DNA from: Anaerolineae bacterium
Lineage (GTDB): Bacteria > Chloroflexota > Anaerolineae > DRVO01
Assembly: GCA_013178015.1 (NCBI GenBank)
Contig: JABLXR010000004.1
Location: 1 to 64,000, forward strand
Direction of reading: 5' to 3'
DNA: 64,000 bases
Below the pieces are notes generated by a model. The model ran no database searches. It was not told the origin of the DNA and worked only from the letters and a program-made list of their open reading frames with translations. Below, one piece after another: positions 47,980-57,115 of this stretch. Both the position numbers and the translations under genes were made by a program. Numbering within the stretch: position 1 is the stretch's first letter; each line of letters starts with the position of its first letter.

Positions 47980-50574
47980 ATGCGAGGGGGGCTACGATTC
48001 GCGCTAGTGCTGATCGCCGTGTGGTTGGCCCTGTTCGCCTCGAGCGGAACCGCTTCCGCTGACGGGTGGATCATCCCCCGGCCACCAGTGCCGCCCTGTC
48101 CCAATTGCCCACCCGTCCCCCCACGCGACGTGCCGTACCTGACGGTGAAGTATCACCGGGTCACGGTCACCATCGAGGATCAGGTGGCAGTCACCCGGGT
48201 GGACCAGGTGTTCGTGAACCGGTCCGAGTGGTCCCTCGAAGGCACTTACGTCTTTCCCCTGCCCGAGGAGGCGTCCATCAGCCGATTCGCCATGTGGGTG
48301 GATGGCGAACCGCTCCAGGGCGAGCTGTACGCCCGAGAGGAGGCCCGGCGCATCTACGAGGAGATCGTCCGGCAGCGGCTCGACCCTGCCCTACTGGAAT
48401 ACGTGGGCCGCGACCTGTTCCAGGCCAGCATCTTCCCCATCGAGCCAGGCGGCGAGCGGCGCATCGAGATCGAATACGTCCAGGCCCTCCCTGCCGACAA
48501 CGGCCTAGTGCGTTACGTCTACCCTCTCTCCACCGAACGCTTCTCCCCCGAGCCCCTAGGCGACGTCTCTATCAGTGTGGACATCGAGAGCGACGTCCCC
48601 ATCCGCAGCCTCTACTCGCCCAGCCATCCCGTAGCCATCGACCGGCAGGGGCAGAAGCGGGCCCGTGTAGGTTGGGAGGCGCGCGACCTCACTCCGCACA
48701 CTGACTTCGCCCTCTACTACACCGTGTCCCCGGAGAGCCCGGGGGTGAACCTGCTCAGCTATCGGGGCGAGGACAGGGAGGGCTACTTCGCCCTGCTGAT
48801 CACCCCGGCGCTCTCGACCGACGAGGATGAGGTGGTGGAGAAAGACGTGGTGCTGGTGCTGGACGTGTCTGGCAGCATGGAGGGTGAGAAGCTGGAGCAG
48901 GCCAAAGAGGCCCTCACCTACGTCCTGCGCCACCTCAACGACGGCGACCGGTACAACGTGATCGCCTTCTCCACCGAGGTCACTTCGCTGGCCCGGACCA
49001 TGCAGCCGGCGGGCAACCTGAGGGAGGCAGAGCGGTTCGTGGCTGGGCTGCAGGCCCGGGGCAACACCGACATCAACGGGGCCCTGCTGGAGGCCATGGC
49101 CCTCGCCGACCCCGAGCGCCCCACTATCGTCATCTTCCTCACCGACGGCCTCCCTACGGCGGGGGTCACCGACGCCGGCCTCATCTTGAACAACGTGCGG
49201 CAGGCGGCCCCATCCTCGGTGCGGCTGTTCTGCTTCGGCGTGGGGGACGACGTGGACACCTCGCTCCTGGATACGTTGGGAAGGGAGTTACGCGGGGTGA
49301 GCGCCTACGTCCGCCCGGGTCAGAGCGTGGACGAAGAGGTGGGTTCCTTCTACGCTAAGATCGCCACGCCCGTCCTGGCGGACGTGGACCTGGAGGTGCG
49401 AGGGGTGCGGGTGGAGGACATATATCCCCACCCGCTGCCGGACTTGTTTGCCGGCACCCAGTTGCTAGTGGTGGGGCGGTACGAGGGCAGCGGGCCGGCC
49501 CGAGTCACCCTGTCGGGGGAGGTGAACGGCCGGCCGCAGTCCTTCCAGTACGAGGTCGCCTTCGCCCGCGGCGGTGGGGACGACTTCCTGCCCAGTCTCT
49601 GGGCCACCCGCAAGGTCGGACACCTGCTCAACCGCATCCGGCTCTACGGCGAGAGCAAGGAACTGGTAGACCAGGTGGTGGAACTGAGCATCCGCTACGG
49701 CATCATCACCCCCTACACCAGCTTCCTGGTGCAGGAACCGGAGGAGGCCCTGAGTCGGGCAGGCCGGGAGTCCATCGCTCGGCGCGAATTGGAGGCGCTG
49801 GCGAGCGAGCCCTCCGCTCCCGTCTACGGCGCCACCGCCGTGACCAAAGCCCAGACACAGCACGCCCTGGAGGATGCGCAGAGCCCCCTCAGCCCGGCCC
49901 TCGCCGATGAGGGCGGGCCCTCTCGGGTGGCGGTCGTGGGCGACAGGGCCTTCGTATGGCGCGACGGCACCTGGCTGGACACTCTCTTCGACGTGGAGGA
50001 GATGCAGGCCATTCCGGTTACCGTGGGCTCTGATGCGTTCTTCCAGTTGCTTCGGGAGCATCCCGACGCTGGCCGTTACTTCGCCCTGGGAGAGCGGGTG
50101 ATAGTGGTCCTGGGCGGCCGGGCTTACCAGAGCATCCCCGGCGTCCCCGACGAAGGGATCTCTGCCACCGCCACCGGTACCGAGCAGATCCGGGTGGAGC
50201 TGGAAGCCCAGCCGACCGCAGGCCCTGCGCCCCTGGCGGTGCAGTTCCTGGGGCGCCTGGTGGGAGGGCCCGACGACAACCGAGAGTTCTACTGCCCCAG
50301 CCTCGCCTGGGACTTTGGCGACGGCACCAGTCAGTTCATCCAACCCGAGTGCCCTGAGCCTCCCGAGGGCAAGTGGCCGGTGCAGCGCGAGTTCCGCACC
50401 GAGCATGAGTATAGCCAGCCGGGCACATACCGAGCTCGCGTAGCCATCGAGGGTGTCTGGTCCCCCGAGACCACCATTGAGCTGAGCACAGGTTCCGGGC
50501 ATAATGGGGCTACGAGCTTGCTGGAGTACCTGCGCGGGCTCATCGCCCGCCTGATCGGCCCATCGCCCGAGTAG
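47980..50574 (+). CDS. VIT/VWA/PKD-domain exported protein
   Basis: Secreted or cell-surface protein of 864 aa. Signal peptide at about 1-27 (LRFALVLIAVWLALFASSG). A VIT domain at about 45-175 (YLTVKYHRVTVTIEDQVAVT, FPLPEEASISRFAMWVDGEP) is followed by a von Willebrand A domain with intact MIDAS motif VLVLDVSGSMEGEKLEQAKE, and IVIFLTDGLPTAGVTDAG, at about 285-460. A C-terminal PKD-like domain has LAWDFGDGTSQF and EYSQPGTYRARVAIEG. It resembles inter-alpha-trypsin-inhibitor heavy-chain proteins; metal-dependent adhesion is the likely role. The start ATG lies 110 bases after the 109-bp array. Confidence 0.9.
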   Translation: MRGGLRFALVLIAVWLALFASSGTASADGWIIPRPPVPPCPNCPPVPPRDVPYLTVKYHRVTVTIEDQVAVTRVDQVFVNRSEWSLEGTYVFPLPEEASISRFAMWVDGEPLQGELYAREEARRIYEEIVRQRLDPALLEYVGRDLFQASIFPIEPGGERRIEIEYVQALPADNGLVRYVYPLSTERFSPEPLGDVSISVDIESDVPIRSLYSPSHPVAIDRQGQKRARVGWEARDLTPHTDFALYYTVSPESPGVNLLSYRGEDREGYFALLITPALSTDEDEVVEKDVVLVLDVSGSMEGEKLEQAKEALTYVLRHLNDGDRYNVIAFSTEVTSLARTMQPAGNLREAERFVAGLQARGNTDINGALLEAMALADPERPTIVIFLTDGLPTAGVTDAGLILNNVRQAAPSSVRLFCFGVGDDVDTSLLDTLGRELRGVSAYVRPGQSVDEEVGSFYAKIATPVLADVDLEVRGVRVEDIYPHPLPDLFAGTQLLVVGRYEGSGPARVTLSGEVNGRPQSFQYEVAFARGGGDDFLPSLWATRKVGHLLNRIRLYGESKELVDQVVELSIRYGIITPYTSFLVQEPEEALSRAGRESIARRELEALASEPSAPVYGATAVTKAQTQHALEDAQSPLSPALADEGGPSRVAVVGDRAFVWRDGTWLDTLFDVEEMQAIPVTVGSDAFFQLLREHPDAGRYFALGERVIVVLGGRAYQSIPGVPDEGISATATGTEQIRVELEAQPTAGPAPLAVQFLGRLVGGPDDNREFYCPSLAWDFGDGTSQFIQPECPEPPEGKWPVQREFRTEHEYSQPGTYRARVAIEGVWSPETTIELSTGSGHNGATSLLEYLRGLIARLIGPSPE

Positions 50575-50616
50575 CGAGGCCGGCCAGGCCCGAGCTAGCC
50601 AGAAGGAGACTGCCCC

Positions 50617-52233
50617 ATGGCCGGTATGGTAGTGGCACCGCAGCCGCTCGCTGTTGAGGAGGGAGTCAAGGTCCTCAGGCAGGGAGGCAATGCCGTAGAC
50701 GCTGCCGTTGCCTGTGCCCTGGTCCAGGGAGTGGTAGACCCCCACATGTCCAGCGTGGGGGGCTACGCTCTGGCCACCGTTTCCTTGGCCCGGGCCCCCG
50801 GGATAGAGGCAGTGAGGGCGGTCGATGCTCCTGCCCTGGCCGGCTCCGGCGTCACGCCGGAGATGTGGCAGGACATCGTCATCCGACCCAATCCGCGTGG
50901 CTGGGGATACTTCCTACAAGGCAAAGTCAACGAGATGGGCTACCAGTCCATCTGCACCCCCGGCATCGTGAAAGGCCTGAGCTGGATGTTGCAGCATTGG
51001 GGCTCCTGGAGCTGGGAGCAGGTGACGGAGCCGGCAGCGCGCGTGGCCGAGGAAGGCTTCCTGGTGGACGACTACCTGGCTGGTCAGTGGCGCACGCGCG
51101 CCGCCTACCCTGAAGAGAGCACCCTGCTGGACTACCTAAAGTCGAACCCCGAGGCTAGCCGCATCTATCTGCGCGAGGACGGGAGCCCGCACGAGCCGGG
51201 CGACCGGCTCCGCAATCCCGACTACGCCCGCACTCTTCGCGGGCTGAGTGAGGCCGGACCGGATGACTTCTACCGGGGCGCGCTGGCGCGGCGCATCTCC
51301 CACGACCTTCAAGACCACGGTAGCTTCGTCAGCGCCCAGGACCTGGCTAGCTACCGTACCATCCCTGCCGAGCCGGTGATCGGCAGCTACCGGGGCTACC
51401 AGGTGGCGACTTCGCCCGCTCCCCATGGTGGCCTTACCCTCTTGGCCATCCTCCACATCTTGGAGGGCTACGACCTCTCTTCGCTGGGGCACAACTCGGC
51501 GGAGTACATCTACCTGGTGTCCAAGGCCATGAAAGCGGCCTTCGCCGACCGCAACCCCAACTTGGGAGACCCTCGGTTCGCCGATCGGCCGTTCGACTGG
51601 ATGATCTCCGAGGATCGCGCCCAGTACTGGCGGAAGCGCATAGATGCCGGCGTCCCCATCCAGGTGTCGTTCACGCCTTCCGAGCCTCCCGACACCACCC
51701 ACGTGAGCGTGGTGGATGACCAGGGCAACTGCGTGGCCCTCACCCATTCCCTGGGCATGTCATCAGGTGTGATCACTCCTGGTCTAGGGTTCATGTACAA
51801 CAACTCGATGGTCAACTTTCACCCGCTGCCGGGGCACCCCAACTCCATCGCCCCCGGGAAGGCACGCACTACCGGCATGAGCCCCACCATCCTCTATCGG
51901 GACGGCCAGCCGGTGATGGTGTTGGGGGCGCCCGGCGCCACGCGCATCATCACCTCCCTGGCACAGGTCATCGTGAATGTGCTGGACTTCGGCATGACTC
52001 TAACGGAGGCGATCCTCGCTCCCCGGTTCGACTGCCAGGGCGGGCCCATTGTTTGCCAGGGGCGCATTCCGGAGTACGTGTGCGCTGAGGTCCGCCGCCG
52101 CCATCCTGTCGAGCGGCTGCCCCGCAGCCACGGCGGCATGGGCCTGGTGCACGCCCTTTGGCGGGATCCGCGGACGGGCGAATGGACGGGCGCGGCCGAC
52201 GCCGGGGCGGGGGGCATGGCGCTGCGGGCTTAG
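50617..52233 (+). CDS. ggt: Gamma-glutamyltransferase-family protein
   Basis: Ntn-hydrolase of 538 aa. Features: LRQGGNAVDAAVACALVQGV, DPHMSSVGGYALAT, SYRGYQVATSPAPHGGLTLL, the self-cleavage and nucleophile Thr in SEPPDTTHVSVVDDQGNCVA, LGFMYNNSMVNFHP and the final SHGGMGLVHALWRDP. It transfers or hydrolyses gamma-glutamyl groups, for example from glutathione. There is no signal peptide, unlike most GGT proteins. A second, broken copy lies 3 kb away on the other strand. ATG 50617 follows an AGAAGGAGA site. Confidence 0.9.
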   Translation: MAGMVVAPQPLAVEEGVKVLRQGGNAVDAAVACALVQGVVDPHMSSVGGYALATVSLARAPGIEAVRAVDAPALAGSGVTPEMWQDIVIRPNPRGWGYFLQGKVNEMGYQSICTPGIVKGLSWMLQHWGSWSWEQVTEPAARVAEEGFLVDDYLAGQWRTRAAYPEESTLLDYLKSNPEASRIYLREDGSPHEPGDRLRNPDYARTLRGLSEAGPDDFYRGALARRISHDLQDHGSFVSAQDLASYRTIPAEPVIGSYRGYQVATSPAPHGGLTLLAILHILEGYDLSSLGHNSAEYIYLVSKAMKAAFADRNPNLGDPRFADRPFDWMISEDRAQYWRKRIDAGVPIQVSFTPSEPPDTTHVSVVDDQGNCVALTHSLGMSSGVITPGLGFMYNNSMVNFHPLPGHPNSIAPGKARTTGMSPTILYRDGQPVMVLGAPGATRIITSLAQVIVNVLDFGMTLTEAILAPRFDCQGGPIVCQGRIPEYVCAEVRRRHPVERLPRSHGGMGLVHALWRDPRTGEWTGAADAGAGGMALRA

Positions 52234-52274
52234 GGGAATCGGGGCCCGGGCGGGGTGCGGCCAGGCAGAGAAAC

Positions 52275-52302
52275 GCGGGAGAGGTCAGGTAACCTCTCCC
52301 GC
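52275..52302 (+). terminator. ggt terminator hairpin
   Basis: Perfect 11-bp stem (52275-52285 with 52292-52302), loop CAGGTA, 40 bases after the stop. Confidence 0.7.
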
Positions 52303-52975
52303 CTGCGCTCACCCGTCGTCTAACGCGATCGGGTGGGTCGAGCTGCGGGGCTACTCGGCAACATAGATGACTAACGCTGCTCTAACGATCCAGCCTAACA
52401 ATCAGGGTCGAGGCCCCGCCGGTCCAACTGCTGATCGCGATACCTAACGCCTATGCCAACTCTCTGCTGCGGTGGACACGCCCACCTTGCTGATTGAGCG
52501 CTGGGCATCACTGCTTTCCACCTGGGCCCATACTAGGCGGACGTACTCAAACCGGCATAAAGGGGAGCTTAAGAAGGAGTTAAAGCTGGGGAGGCCGCCC
52601 CACGCCGGGCAGGCCTCGCGCTGGCAGCAGGAGGGAGCACCCTAGAGAGCAGGGGCAGCCTGAGCCTCAGAGCCCCCTGCCGCCGAAAGCCAGCGGCTGC
52701 GGGGCCGCACCATCCAAGAGTCGAGCTGGTGCGCCTTGGCGTGCACGGCAGCGAGGGCGCTGATGACCGTCATGCGGGACACGGCGGCCGTCAGGCGGCG
52801 GGGCACGGATCACCGTCGCGCACGCGGGCGGCAGAGTGATTGCGCCTGAGGGAGACGGCCTCTCCCCCAAGAGGAACCGGGCTGCCCCACCCTCTCCGGG
52901 CGCCGAGCCGCTGCAGCCATCCGGAACCTGCTCCTGGCGAGAGGGCGGTGGCTGCGCGTTTGACGCCGCTTGCGA
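52303..52975. other. Gene-poor stretch with RYYYAAC-like words
   Basis: About 670 bases without a credible gene. It has several TAACG-type words (52320, 52370, 52383, 52395, 52443) and a weak large inverted pairing around gcgatc (52326) and gatcgc (52433). No recombinase, promoter or RNA gene is recognised. Confidence 0.4.
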
Positions 52976-54154
52976 TCAGACTGGCTGGGGCTCGCTGGCT
53001 GCCTCCACCTGGCCACTGCTTGTCACCTGATCGGCTCCGGTCCAGCGTCGTACCGCCGGGATCAGCAGGTAGGACACCAAAACTCGCATGGCGGCTACCA
53101 AGGGAATGGCCACGAACACTCCCAGCAGCCCGGCCACCGAGGCGCCAGCGAAGATGGCGACGATGGTGAGAACGGGGGAGAGGTGCGTCTGTCCACGCAT
53201 GACCATGGGCACCAGCAGCTGCCCTTCCACCTGCTGCAGCACTAGGACGAATGCCAGGGTGATCAGGGCCCGAGTGGGAGAGACTGTCCAGGCTGTGGCC
53301 ACCATGAAGGCGCCGGCGATGATGGGACCGATGTTGGGTATGACTTCCATGAGGGCGGCCAGCACTCCCAGGGCCAGAGCGTAGGGCACCCCGATAATGA
53401 GGAGGCCAAGGTAGCTGAGGAGGCCGACGATGAGGGCATCCAGTATGCTGCCACGGACGTAGCCCCCTATGGCGCGGCCCACGTCAGCCGTCAGCCGCTC
53501 GGCCCAATCCCTCCGGCGTTCCGGCAGAAGGTGGGAGACGAACCGATGCATCTTGGGCATGTCTATCAGCCAGTAGATGGAGACGAACAGGACCAGGCCG
53601 ACGTCCAGTAGTAGTGTGGCCACGCCCGCGGGTACGGCCAGCAGGCCGGCACCTAGCCCGGCGACCCGGCCCAGCAGGTCCTGAAGCAGCGCCGAATCCA
53701 CTTCGATTACGTCCGGGATGTTGGGCACCCCCCGATCGGTGAGCCAGTCGTCCAGAGCCTCGATAGCCTGCGGAGCGCGGTCGAGCAGGGCGGAGACTTG
53801 AGCCACCAAGGCCGGCAGCACCAGCCAGCCTGCGATGACGAACCCGAACAGGATGACCAGATAGACGAGCACTATCGCCAGCGGCCGTGGCAGCCAGCGC
53901 CCCACTGTCGCCACCACCGGTGCCAGGCCCTGGGCCAGCACCACTCCCAGGAGAAGCAGCGCCAGGGCATGGCCAAACATGCCGATAAACTCGAGCGTCC
54001 CTAGCCCCAGGACGATGCCCAGCGCCAGTAGACCGGCACTCCGCCACCAGCCGGTGGCGGAAGGACGCAGCACCAGGGTCTCAGAAGCGCTCGCCAAAGC
54101 CTCGCGGCCCGTTTCGGGGGAAGAGCGTCTGGGCTGATCCATCGTCTCGCTCAT
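52976..54154 (-). CDS. AI-2E-family (PerM-type) permease
   Basis: Membrane protein of 392 aa with about eight helices, of the AI-2 exporter/PerM superfamily. Typical segments: LALLLLGVVLAQGLAPVVAT, RDWAERLTADVGRAIGGYVR, GSILDALIVGLLSYLGLLI, LEVIPNIGPIIAGA as LMEVIPNIGPIIAG, and the late LSPVLTIVAIFAGASVAGLL. Some members export autoinducer or Na+/H+; substrate unknown. ATG 54154 has GGAGGT 8 bases upstream; a GTG three codons earlier is covered by the ribosome site. Its C-terminus is short and charged. Confidence 0.88.
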   Translation of the reverse strand: MSETMDQPRRSSPETGREALASASETLVLRPSATGWWRSAGLLALGIVLGLGTLEFIGMFGHALALLLLGVVLAQGLAPVVATVGRWLPRPLAIVLVYLVILFGFVIAGWLVLPALVAQVSALLDRAPQAIEALDDWLTDRGVPNIPDVIEVDSALLQDLLGRVAGLGAGLLAVPAGVATLLLDVGLVLFVSIYWLIDMPKMHRFVSHLLPERRRDWAERLTADVGRAIGGYVRGSILDALIVGLLSYLGLLIIGVPYALALGVLAALMEVIPNIGPIIAGAFMVATAWTVSPTRALITLAFVLVLQQVEGQLLVPMVMRGQTHLSPVLTIVAIFAGASVAGLLGVFVAIPLVAAMRVLVSYLLIPAVRRWTGADQVTSSGQVEAASEPQPV

Positions 54155-54203
54155 GTCTGGCACCTCCTTGGTGTGGGCTTGAGCCTGCCCGGCCTGGGTT
54201 GGC

Positions 54204-54416
54204 TCATCGGCCCGACCGCGCGTCTCGATCGACTCCGTCCTGCCTTTGCCTGTCCTCTGCGTCGGCCACCCAGCGGGTGGACAGGGTCATCGCCAGGGAT
54301 ACCGCCACCAGCCCGGCCTGGCACACCCAGGTCGTGCCCTGCAGCCCGGTCACCAACAGGATCGGCCCCGCCAGGATGAGCCCGGTCGCAATGAGGTAGA
54401 GAGTGGTCTGACTCAT
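54204..54416 (-). CDS. Small two-helix membrane protein
   Basis: Predicted protein of 70 aa with two hydrophobic segments, YLIATGLILAGPILLVTGL and TWVCQAGLVAVSLAMTL, then a charged tail. No family recognised. ATG 54416; it is about 50 bases upstream of the PerM-type gene on the same strand and could share its transcript. Confidence 0.55.
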   Translation of the reverse strand: MSQTTLYLIATGLILAGPILLVTGLQGTTWVCQAGLVAVSLAMTLSTRWVADAEDRQRQDGVDRDARSGR

Positions 54417-54423
54417 AGCGCCG

Positions 54424-55340
54424 TCATCCGATCAGGTGCAGGAGCAGGGTGGCGCTGGCGACCGGAGCCGTCACGCCCAAGCTCCAGGGGAGGATGCGCC
54501 GCCGGAAGTGGCCCACCTGTTCGGGCCGGCCCACGACAGTGGCTCCCACAAGGGCATCGCCGGGGGCGACGGCGTTCCCCGTGGCGCCACCGACCGTCCG
54601 TGCCCCTAGAGTGATGGCCTCCCGTATGCCCAGCGCCGCCGCGGCACTTCTCTGGCGCGAGCTGACCAGGATGTTGGACGACAGGTTGGTGGAGGTCATG
54701 AAGGACCCTAGGCTGCCTTCCAGGGGCACCAGGAAGGCGTACCCAAGGGCGGAGGCAAGCGACATCCGCTCCTGGACCGCCCGCCCCTGCTCTCTCGCTC
54801 GCCCTCGCCCGTGATCTCGCTCGCCTTCACCGGCGAGGGCCACTCGTACCAACGCGAGCCACCCAGCCAGACGGTTACGGCCACAGTGATGGCTCCGGGC
54901 AGGGAGTTGGCCGGGGTGGGCAGGACGGCCACCAGGGCCAGCTGGCCGGCCCCGCGCATGAGAGATGCCAGCAGCACCGCCGGAACGGCCTCCCGTATTC
55001 CTTCCCCGCGTCCGTAGAGCCAGGAGATGGCCAATCCGTGGCCGTCCACAGCATGACGGCGGCAATGAGAGCGGTCGTACTGGGATCGGCCGGCTCGGCC
55101 ACCAGGAGTGACCCATCCCGGGCCACCGCAAGGGCCCCAAAGACATTGGCCCAACAACGGCCGATGAGGGGGATGGTGAACGCCCAGATGGGCTGCACTC
55201 CCACGCCCACCAGCAACGGAACCGTCACCGCTATCGGAGCTCCGAAGCCAGTGATGCCCCGGAAGAAACTGGCGCCCACCCAGCCGAAAGCCAGTACGCG
55301 GAGAAGGTTGTTGGAGGTGTGGGCCTCTATGCCGATGTGC
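54424..55340 (-). pseudogene. Decayed L-lactate permease
   Basis: Three minus-strand frames read consecutive pieces of an LctP-type permease: FGWVGASFFRGITGFGAPIA with VTVPLLVGVGVQPIWAFTIP (55.1-55.3 kb); GLAISWLYGRGEGIREAVPA with VLLASLMRGAGQLALVAVL (about 54.85-55.04 kb); and LASALGYAFLVPLEGSLGSF with REAITLGARTVGGATGNAVA and GDALVGATVVGRPEQVGHF (54.42-54.8 kb). Frame changes occur near 55035 and 54790. The N-terminal part is missing, so this is a degraded gene. Confidence 0.8.
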
Positions 55341-55420
55341 AGACGCTCGAAGGCTCCCGCTTCGCGCGAAACCGGGGATGATGAAGACTGCGTCCCACAT
55401 GCCCTTCACCGTCTGCAGGC

Positions 55421-55970
55421 CTACCAGGTCCACCGAGGCGCCGAAGAGGCAGAAGGCAGCAAGGTGCCGGCGGGCCGGGCGACGTAGCCGCGGTACTTGG
55501 GTGAAGCAGAAGCCCCGTCGGTGCTGTAGGCGATGGCAGGCGGGAAGAGCCCAGGCCAGTCCGGCTTTCCGTAGCGTTCGTGCCGCCTGGCCCAGGGCAT
55601 CCGTAACACCCGGAACAATGTCAGCGGCCAGCAGGCCTCGAGGTCGTACCTCCTCCCGCCGGTGGCACGGTAGGCATCTGCGGCGGCCTTCTCGCCCGAG
55701 CGACTGGAGCCGCTGAGGGCCATCACCTGAGCTGATCCGGGGTCCCACACCTGGGCGAAGAGGTCGCCACCGAGGCCCGCCATGTGGTTGCATGCCAGGG
55801 AAAGGACGGCGCTGATGGTGATGCAGGCATCCACCGCCGAACCGCCTCGCCCCACGGTGCGCACACTGGCAGCGCTGGGCAGGTAGTGAGAGGATGCCAC
55901 CATCCCCTGAGGGCCCAGGACTTCCGGCCGTCCGGTGGAAATGGGGATAGCTGCGTGCCGATTCCGTCAT
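55421..55970 (-). pseudogene. ggt: Decayed gamma-glutamyltransferase N-terminal half
   Basis: ATG at 55970 is followed, after a frame change near 55930, by STGRPEVLGPQGMVASSHYL and RGGSAVDACITISAVLSLAC, then NHMAGLGGDLFAQVWDPGS. A further change of frame (VPGVTDALGQAARTLRKAG) precedes PDWPGLFPPAIAYSTDGASA. The nucleophile half is absent; the remnant runs into the lactate permease remnant. It is distinct from the intact ggt at 50617. Confidence 0.8.
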
Positions 55971-56383
55971 TCTCACTTCCCTTCAGACTACTGGTCGCCA
56001 CCTGGTTCGGTACGCACGGAAGGGGCCACTTGGGCCCGGCTGCTCGAGGCGTATGGTAGCGGAGACAACGGGATGGGAACCCGGGTGGGGCTGCCTGGCC
56101 TGGGAACGCGCGAGGCCTCAAGAGGAACAGCCGACTGGGAGGATGCCAGCCAAGACGGCCGACCGGAAGTGTGGGACTGTCCTCCGGGCCCGGCGTAGCC
56201 TTTGACAAAGAGCGCCAACACCGTCACGCTAACACTCGACATAAGCCAGCAACACCAGCACACTGGTGTATAGCACCCCGAGTGTGAGGCGTCAAGGCGA
56301 TCCGCGCCTGCGAAGGGAGACAAGTCTGGCACACGATCGGCGCCGTAGAGGGCGCTAGACACTGATTTCAGGAGTTGGATGTT
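55971..56383. other. Intergenic stretch upstream of a lipoprotein gene
   Basis: About 410 bases; no gene is recognised. A small nested hairpin (CACCAG / CTGGTG around 56260, with ACACTCG and CGAGTGT as an outer pair) lies before the lipoprotein. Confidence 0.4.
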
Positions 56384-56992
56384 ATGTCGAACCGCAGAGA
56401 CCGGCAGGACAGGATCAGGCAATGCCCGACGCTAGTCCTGGCCCTTGCGCTGCTAATCGCCGCCGCCGGCTGTCAGCGCGCGCCCGCCACTGCTCCGCCG
56501 AGTCCTACGGACACGCCGGCCCCCACTGCGACAGCCACCGGCACGCCTTTGCCCACCCCCACTCCCACCGCCACGCCCACACCGGCCCCATCGGAGGCGC
56601 AGCGATATGCGGAAGAGATGGAGGCCATCGCCGTGCGGTGGGAGGAGTGGCGGACGTCGGCTCAGGTCCTGATCGCCGAGGTGAAGCAGGACTTCTTCGC
56701 CATCTGCGTCACACGGTCGGGAGACATTGACCGGCACATACTTGCCGGCCGGGAGCTGCTCCAGGAGGCAGAGGCAGTCGAACCACCCGAGGACGTTGCC
56801 GAGCCGCACGACCGCCTGGTCGCGGAAGGGCGGGCCGGACTGTCTGCCCTGGAGGAGGGTAAGGGGGCCCTATGCCGGCGCCTGGACACCGGCCTGGCGC
56901 TTCAGCGGGTGGAGGAGGCGAACCAGCACTTGGAAGCAGCGTACGCCACGGCTCAGGAGCTGTTCGACTGGGTGGAAGCCCAGCAAGGCTGA
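56384..56992 (+). CDS. Lipoprotein with PT-rich linker and helical domain
   Basis: Predicted lipoprotein of 202 aa: signal with TLVLALALLIAAAGC (lipobox AAGC), then a Pro/Thr-rich linker of about 45 residues (PTPTPTATPTP pattern), then a soluble alpha-helical domain (AEEMEAIAVRWEEWRTSAQV, LAGRELLQEAEAVEPPEDVA, VEEANQHLEAAYATAQELFD). It keeps two Cys (AICVTRSG, ALCRRLD). Function unknown; such proteins occur in Chloroflexota envelopes. ATG 56384 with AGGAG 9 bases upstream. Confidence 0.7.
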   Translation: MSNRRDRQDRIRQCPTLVLALALLIAAAGCQRAPATAPPSPTDTPAPTATATGTPLPTPTPTATPTPAPSEAQRYAEEMEAIAVRWEEWRTSAQVLIAEVKQDFFAICVTRSGDIDRHILAGRELLQEAEAVEPPEDVAEPHDRLVAEGRAGLSALEEGKGALCRRLDTGLALQRVEEANQHLEAAYATAQELFDWVEAQQG

Positions 56993-57052
56993 GGGAGCCG
57001 GCCAGTAGCCTGGGGCGCGCTGGCGCCTGCCATGAAGTTTGCGAGCACAGTA

Positions 57053-57076
57053 GAGGGGGAGCGCAGGCTCCCCCTC
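57053..57076. terminator. Bidirectional hairpin
   Basis: Perfect 10-bp stem (57053-57062 with 57067-57076), loop GCAG, between a plus-strand lipoprotein and a minus-strand ABC gene. Confidence 0.7.
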
Positions 57077-57115
57077 CCGATGCCGCCGGTCTAGCCCTCG
57101 GGGCGGAATGCCGGT

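Noticed and set aside
47085-48007. Three long overlapping plus-strand ORFs (and minus-strand ones) through the 109-bp array
   Set aside because: The same repeat is read in every frame because stops are rare in the unit; no family match, no ribosome site, so they are repeat artefacts.
52303-52460. Integron attC sites suggested by RYYYAAC words
   Set aside because: The matching GTTRRRY partner is not found at a proper distance and there is no integrase gene; the words recur loosely in several gaps.
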